Source of the DNA: Moraxella sp. FZFQ2102
Lineage (GTDB): Bacteria; Pseudomonadota; Gammaproteobacteria; Pseudomonadales; Moraxellaceae
Length of the DNA stretch: 64,000 bases
Direction of reading: 5' to 3'
Assembly: GCF_024137865.1 (NCBI RefSeq)
Contig: NZ_CP099960.1
Coordinates: forward strand, 1,116,001-1,180,000
The notes under the pieces were generated by a model. The model was given only the letters and a program-made list of their open reading frames with translations. It was not told the origin of the DNA and searched no databases. Made by a program: the position numbers and the translations under genes. Positions 61,802 through 64,000 of the stretch are shown piece after piece (within the stretch, counting starts at the first letter, position 1; every line of letters starts with the position of its first letter).

Positions 61802-62347
61802 TTAAATTGAGAGATCTACTTTATTGCCTGTGATCATTGCCTTGATAAGGTTTTGTTTTTCAACAAAACTCATACCGATGGCGGATAGCACATGGAGCGG
61901 GATTAATAGATACAAGCTATTTGCCAAAATCTCATGCAACTCTTGTAGCCACTCTTCACCCCAATAGGCATCAAGCCCCATCAGATATCCTGTGACACCA
62001 AGAGCGATAATCACGCCCCACAGTGCAAACATCATCAGCGCGCCAAAAGGGTTATGTCCAAGGTGCGTGCCTTGTTTGCCAAAGCCTGTCAAGTGATTCT
62101 TGATACGGCGCGGCGTCGGGAAAAAATCGCTAAAGCGTGCATATTTAGTACCAATAAAGCCCCAAATTAGCCGCGACACCACCAAGGCTGCCACCGCATA
62201 GCCGACATATTCATGCCATGTGCTGCCTTCTTCGATCAGCTCGGTCAAATTGACAAAAATACCGATGGCGACAAGCCAATGCGTCAGACGCACCCAGATG
62301 TCCCAGACTTTGACAGTTTTAGCGGTTGTGGTGGCAGTGGTGTTCAT
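61802..62347 (-). CDS. Cytochrome b561-family membrane protein
   Basis: A 181-residue four-helix cytochrome b of the b561/hydrogenase-b type. Haem-ligand histidines are likely in VRLTHWLVAIGIF near residue 20, TWHEYVGYAVAALVVSRLIW near residue 43 and LIPLHVLSAIGMSFVEK near the end. It would move electrons within the inner membrane. It follows the PepSY gene by 26 bases; b561 and small secreted PepSY proteins are often paired, and are thought to handle electrons or haem at the periplasmic side. Confidence 0.88.
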   Translation of the reverse strand: MNTTATTTAKTVKVWDIWVRLTHWLVAIGIFVNLTELIEEGSTWHEYVGYAVAALVVSRLIWGFIGTKYARFSDFFPTPRRIKNHLTGFGKQGTHLGHNPFGALMMFALWGVIIALGVTGYLMGLDAYWGEEWLQELHEILANSLYLLIPLHVLSAIGMSFVEKQNLIKAMITGNKVDLSI

Positions 62348-62373
62348 GGGTTTTACTCTCTTAGATGGCCAGA

Positions 62374-62646
62374 TTATTCGATTTCACTTTTGATGATTTT
62401 GCCAGTTTTCATGTCGAAGTACATTTCTACTTTTTTACCTTTTGGGCTTTTGCCGTACAGCTCATAGCAGTTGCCGCTGACTTTGAAATTTTTTACTGTA
62501 AAGCCTTTGTTAATCAGTGCTTGCTCAAGGGCTTTTTGGGGAATATGCTCTTTGGCAGGATAGCTTGGGCAAGTGGCAGATGCCAGTGCGCTGGTGCTGG
62601 CAATGAGTGTAGCGCAAGCGATGGCAAGGGTTTTGATGTGTTTCAT
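62374..62646 (-). CDS. Small secreted PepSY-domain protein
   Basis: A 90-residue protein with a signal peptide ending SALA (about residue 22) and one PepSY domain: QALINKGFTVKNFKVSGNCY, followed by KKVEMYFDMKTGKIIKSEIE at the end. Two cysteines remain in the mature form and could form a disulphide. PepSY domains bind peptides or inhibit proteases; here the partner is probably the downstream cytochrome b561. It has GGGAGCAT-type sequence before the ATG. Confidence 0.85.
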   Translation of the reverse strand: MKHIKTLAIACATLIASTSALASATCPSYPAKEHIPQKALEQALINKGFTVKNFKVSGNCYELYGKSPKGKKVEMYFDMKTGKIIKSEIE

Positions 62647-62725
62647 GATATGCTCCCAAATGGAAAAATAAACTTAAGGGTTAAAATATCCACCATGTTT
62701 TGGTGTGAGCATAGTATAGGTGAGA

Positions 62726-62754
62726 AAGCTGAAGATAAGCTGAAGAAATTGAAG
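62726..62754. promoter_or_regulatory. Direct repeats upstream of the PepSY gene
   Basis: AAGCTGAAG occurs at 62726-62734 and again at 62737-62745, exactly 11 bases apart, followed by a weaker AATTGAAG. Helical-turn spacing of direct repeats is typical of OmpR-family response-regulator sites. They lie 80 bases before the PepSY start and about 145 before the divergent esterase gene. Confidence 0.4.
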
Positions 62755-62895
62755 AATTTTAAAAAATTTATTTTCTATATACTAAATGATAACGGTTCTA
62801 AGAGTGAGAAATATTTGCATCAAAGCCACTTGTATTTTGGTAAAATTTTGCCTAGAATACATCGAATATGGAAACCCAACGATCAAGGAGAGATG

Positions 62896-64000
62896 ATGAA
62901 AACTGCCCCATCCACACTTGCCATTGCTCTAGCCTTAGCGGTCAGTGGCACAGCGCACGCCCAGACTTATAGCCAGACAGTGTTTTTCGGTGATAGCCTG
63001 ACCGATACAGGGCGACTGAAATCGATCGTAACAGGCGTAAATCCTGCTGTCGGCGAGCAGCTACAAAACTCTTTTACCACCAATCCTGATCCTGTATGGG
63101 CGACTCATTTGGCAAATAGCTTAGGCACAAGTGCAGATGCTAATACCGCTGCCAATGCAGGTGGCACTAACTATGCCGTCGGCGGCGCGCGCTCATCTGA
63201 GACGGTGAGTTGGAACGGTGTGTTCGACATCCCAACGACCAATCAACAAATCCTAACCCACCTTGCCCAAAATCAAGGCAAAGCAGATCCAAATGCACTC
63301 TATACCGTGTGGATCGGCTCAAATGACTTAATCGCCGCGGCTAATCCAGCCATCGGTCAGCTTGAAGCTTTAGAAAAAATCACCGCTGCGGTAAAAGCTA
63401 CCGCCACTGATGTCGCAACACTAAAAGCCACTGGCGCGCAGCATATCTTAGTACCAAATGTGCCTGCTTTGGGTTTGACGCCGCGTGCGATTTATGCCGA
63501 AAAAGTTTTGGGCGTAGAAGGGGCGATGGATAAGGCAAATTTGGCAGCAAGCTTGTATAATGAGAATTTGTACAAGGCATTAAATGGTTTGGATGCCAAT
63601 ATCATCCCTGCTAATACCTTTGGGTTATTGCAAGAAGTGACGAGCGATCCGCAGGCGTTCGGCTTTAGCAATACAATGGGCGTGGCGTGTAATATGCCAG
63701 CGCGCACAGATAATGAAAACGATCCAGCATCGACATCGCTTGCCTGTACGCCAAATAACTTGGTCGCACCTGATGCCAACCAAACCCATCTGTTCGCCGA
63801 TGACATTCACCCATCTGGACGCACGCATCAGATCTTGGCAGAATATTATCAATCCCTACTGACTGCGCCTACTGCGATCGGTCAGCTGCCCAATGCCATT
63901 TTACAAAGTAGCACCAATGATGCGCAGTCGCTGAACCGCCGTATGAATCAGCTGCCTGTGAGCAAAAACAGCGTCTGGGCAGATGTCAGCGCAAGTGATG
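62896..64000 (+). CDS. GDSL-esterase autotransporter, McaP/EstA-like (3'-truncated)
   Basis: An open reading frame that runs off the window end; 368 residues are present. AAGGAG lies 5 bases before the second of two adjacent ATGs (62896), which is taken as the start. The signal peptide ends AHA at residue 22. The GDSL block FFGDSLTDTGR has the nucleophile S34, WIGSNDL is the block III motif, and the DxxH dyad is D302/H305 in FADDIHPSG. It fits secreted GDSL lipase/esterase passenger domains, whose beta-barrel would follow beyond the window. The nearest well-known relative is the Moraxella adhesin-esterase McaP; identity beyond the passenger cannot be verified. Confidence 0.88.
   Translation, partial: MKTAPSTLAIALALAVSGTAHAQTYSQTVFFGDSLTDTGRLKSIVTGVNPAVGEQLQNSFTTNPDPVWATHLANSLGTSADANTAANAGGTNYAVGGARSSETVSWNGVFDIPTTNQQILTHLAQNQGKADPNALYTVWIGSNDLIAAANPAIGQLEALEKITAAVKATATDVATLKATGAQHILVPNVPALGLTPRAIYAEKVLGVEGAMDKANLAASLYNENLYKALNGLDANIIPANTFGLLQEVTSDPQAFGFSNTMGVACNMPARTDNENDPASTSLACTPNNLVAPDANQTHLFADDIHPSGRTHQILAEYYQSLLTAPTAIGQLPNAILQSSTNDAQSLNRRMNQLPVSKNSVWADVSASD

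Overview
The window is a contiguous 64 kb piece of a gammaproteobacterial chromosome, most probably a Moraxella or another Moraxellaceae member. The evidence is the protein sequences (Acinetobacter/Moraxella-like GuaA, DnaA and YidC), the quinol-type NO reductase with NsrR, a GDSL autotransporter of the kind known as McaP in Moraxella, and the dnaA-dnaN-recF-gyrB // rpmH-rnpA-yidD-yidC-mnmE arrangement. The window is centred on the replication origin (about 37.1-37.5 kb). I see no tRNA, rRNA, CRISPR, prophage or intact insertion sequence.

Layout. 1-5.1 kb: end of prpF (2-methylcitrate pathway), an unknown lipoprotein, an aromatic aminotransferase, a LysR regulator and a ChaA-type cation/proton antiporter. 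5.5-14.2 kb: a leucine/isovalerate (liu) operon consisting of an acyl-CoA synthetase, liuB, liuC, liuD, liuE and liuA, with a 207-bp inverted-repeat (MITE-like) element between the first two genes. 14.2-30.5 kb: transporters, thiC behind a TPP riboswitch, a dadA-ridA D-amino-acid pair, a zinc alcohol dehydrogenase, avtA, an ornithine/lysine decarboxylase, an RlpA-like/FKBP pair, a phytase-like secreted protein and guaA. 30.5-37.0 kb: gyrB, recF, dnaN and dnaA, all leftward. 37.8-50.7 kb: rpmH, rnpA, yidD, yidC, mnmE, nrdR-ribD, ribE, fmt-rsmB, thrC-dprA-tsaC, all rightward. 50.9-53.8 kb: norZ under a well-matched NsrR operator, with nsrR upstream. 53.9-57.5 kb: a GlsB-like membrane protein, a RibB with a degenerate GTP-cyclohydrolase domain, rarA and a small HELTH-motif protein. 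57.7-61.8 kb: an efeO-efeB-FTR1 iron-uptake operon behind a candidate Fur box. 61.8-64 kb: a cytochrome b561/PepSY pair and the start of a GDSL-esterase autotransporter, cut by the window end.

The strongest signal outside the genes is about the chromosome itself. A 14-base palindrome-like string, GTTTCACATGAAAC or its reverse complement, occurs exactly 11 times. One canonical parS core (central CG) and two degenerate copies are also present. The copies are densest on both sides of oriC and mostly lie inside essential genes, where they appear in proteins as FHVK/FHMK or VSHET/VSCET/VSRET peptides. I read them as an unusually dense ParB (parS) field with a CA/TG centre. In addition, the ribD-ribE intergenic region, 6.6 kb from oriC, holds four perfect DnaA boxes, an AT-rich core, and one parS-like site directly abutting a DnaA box. 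This looks like a second DnaA-binding locus.

Limits: all calls come from reading the sequence and family knowledge, and no database search was run. Base composition appears mosaic: thiC, guaA and the phytase-like gene are visibly more AT-rich than their GC-rich neighbours.
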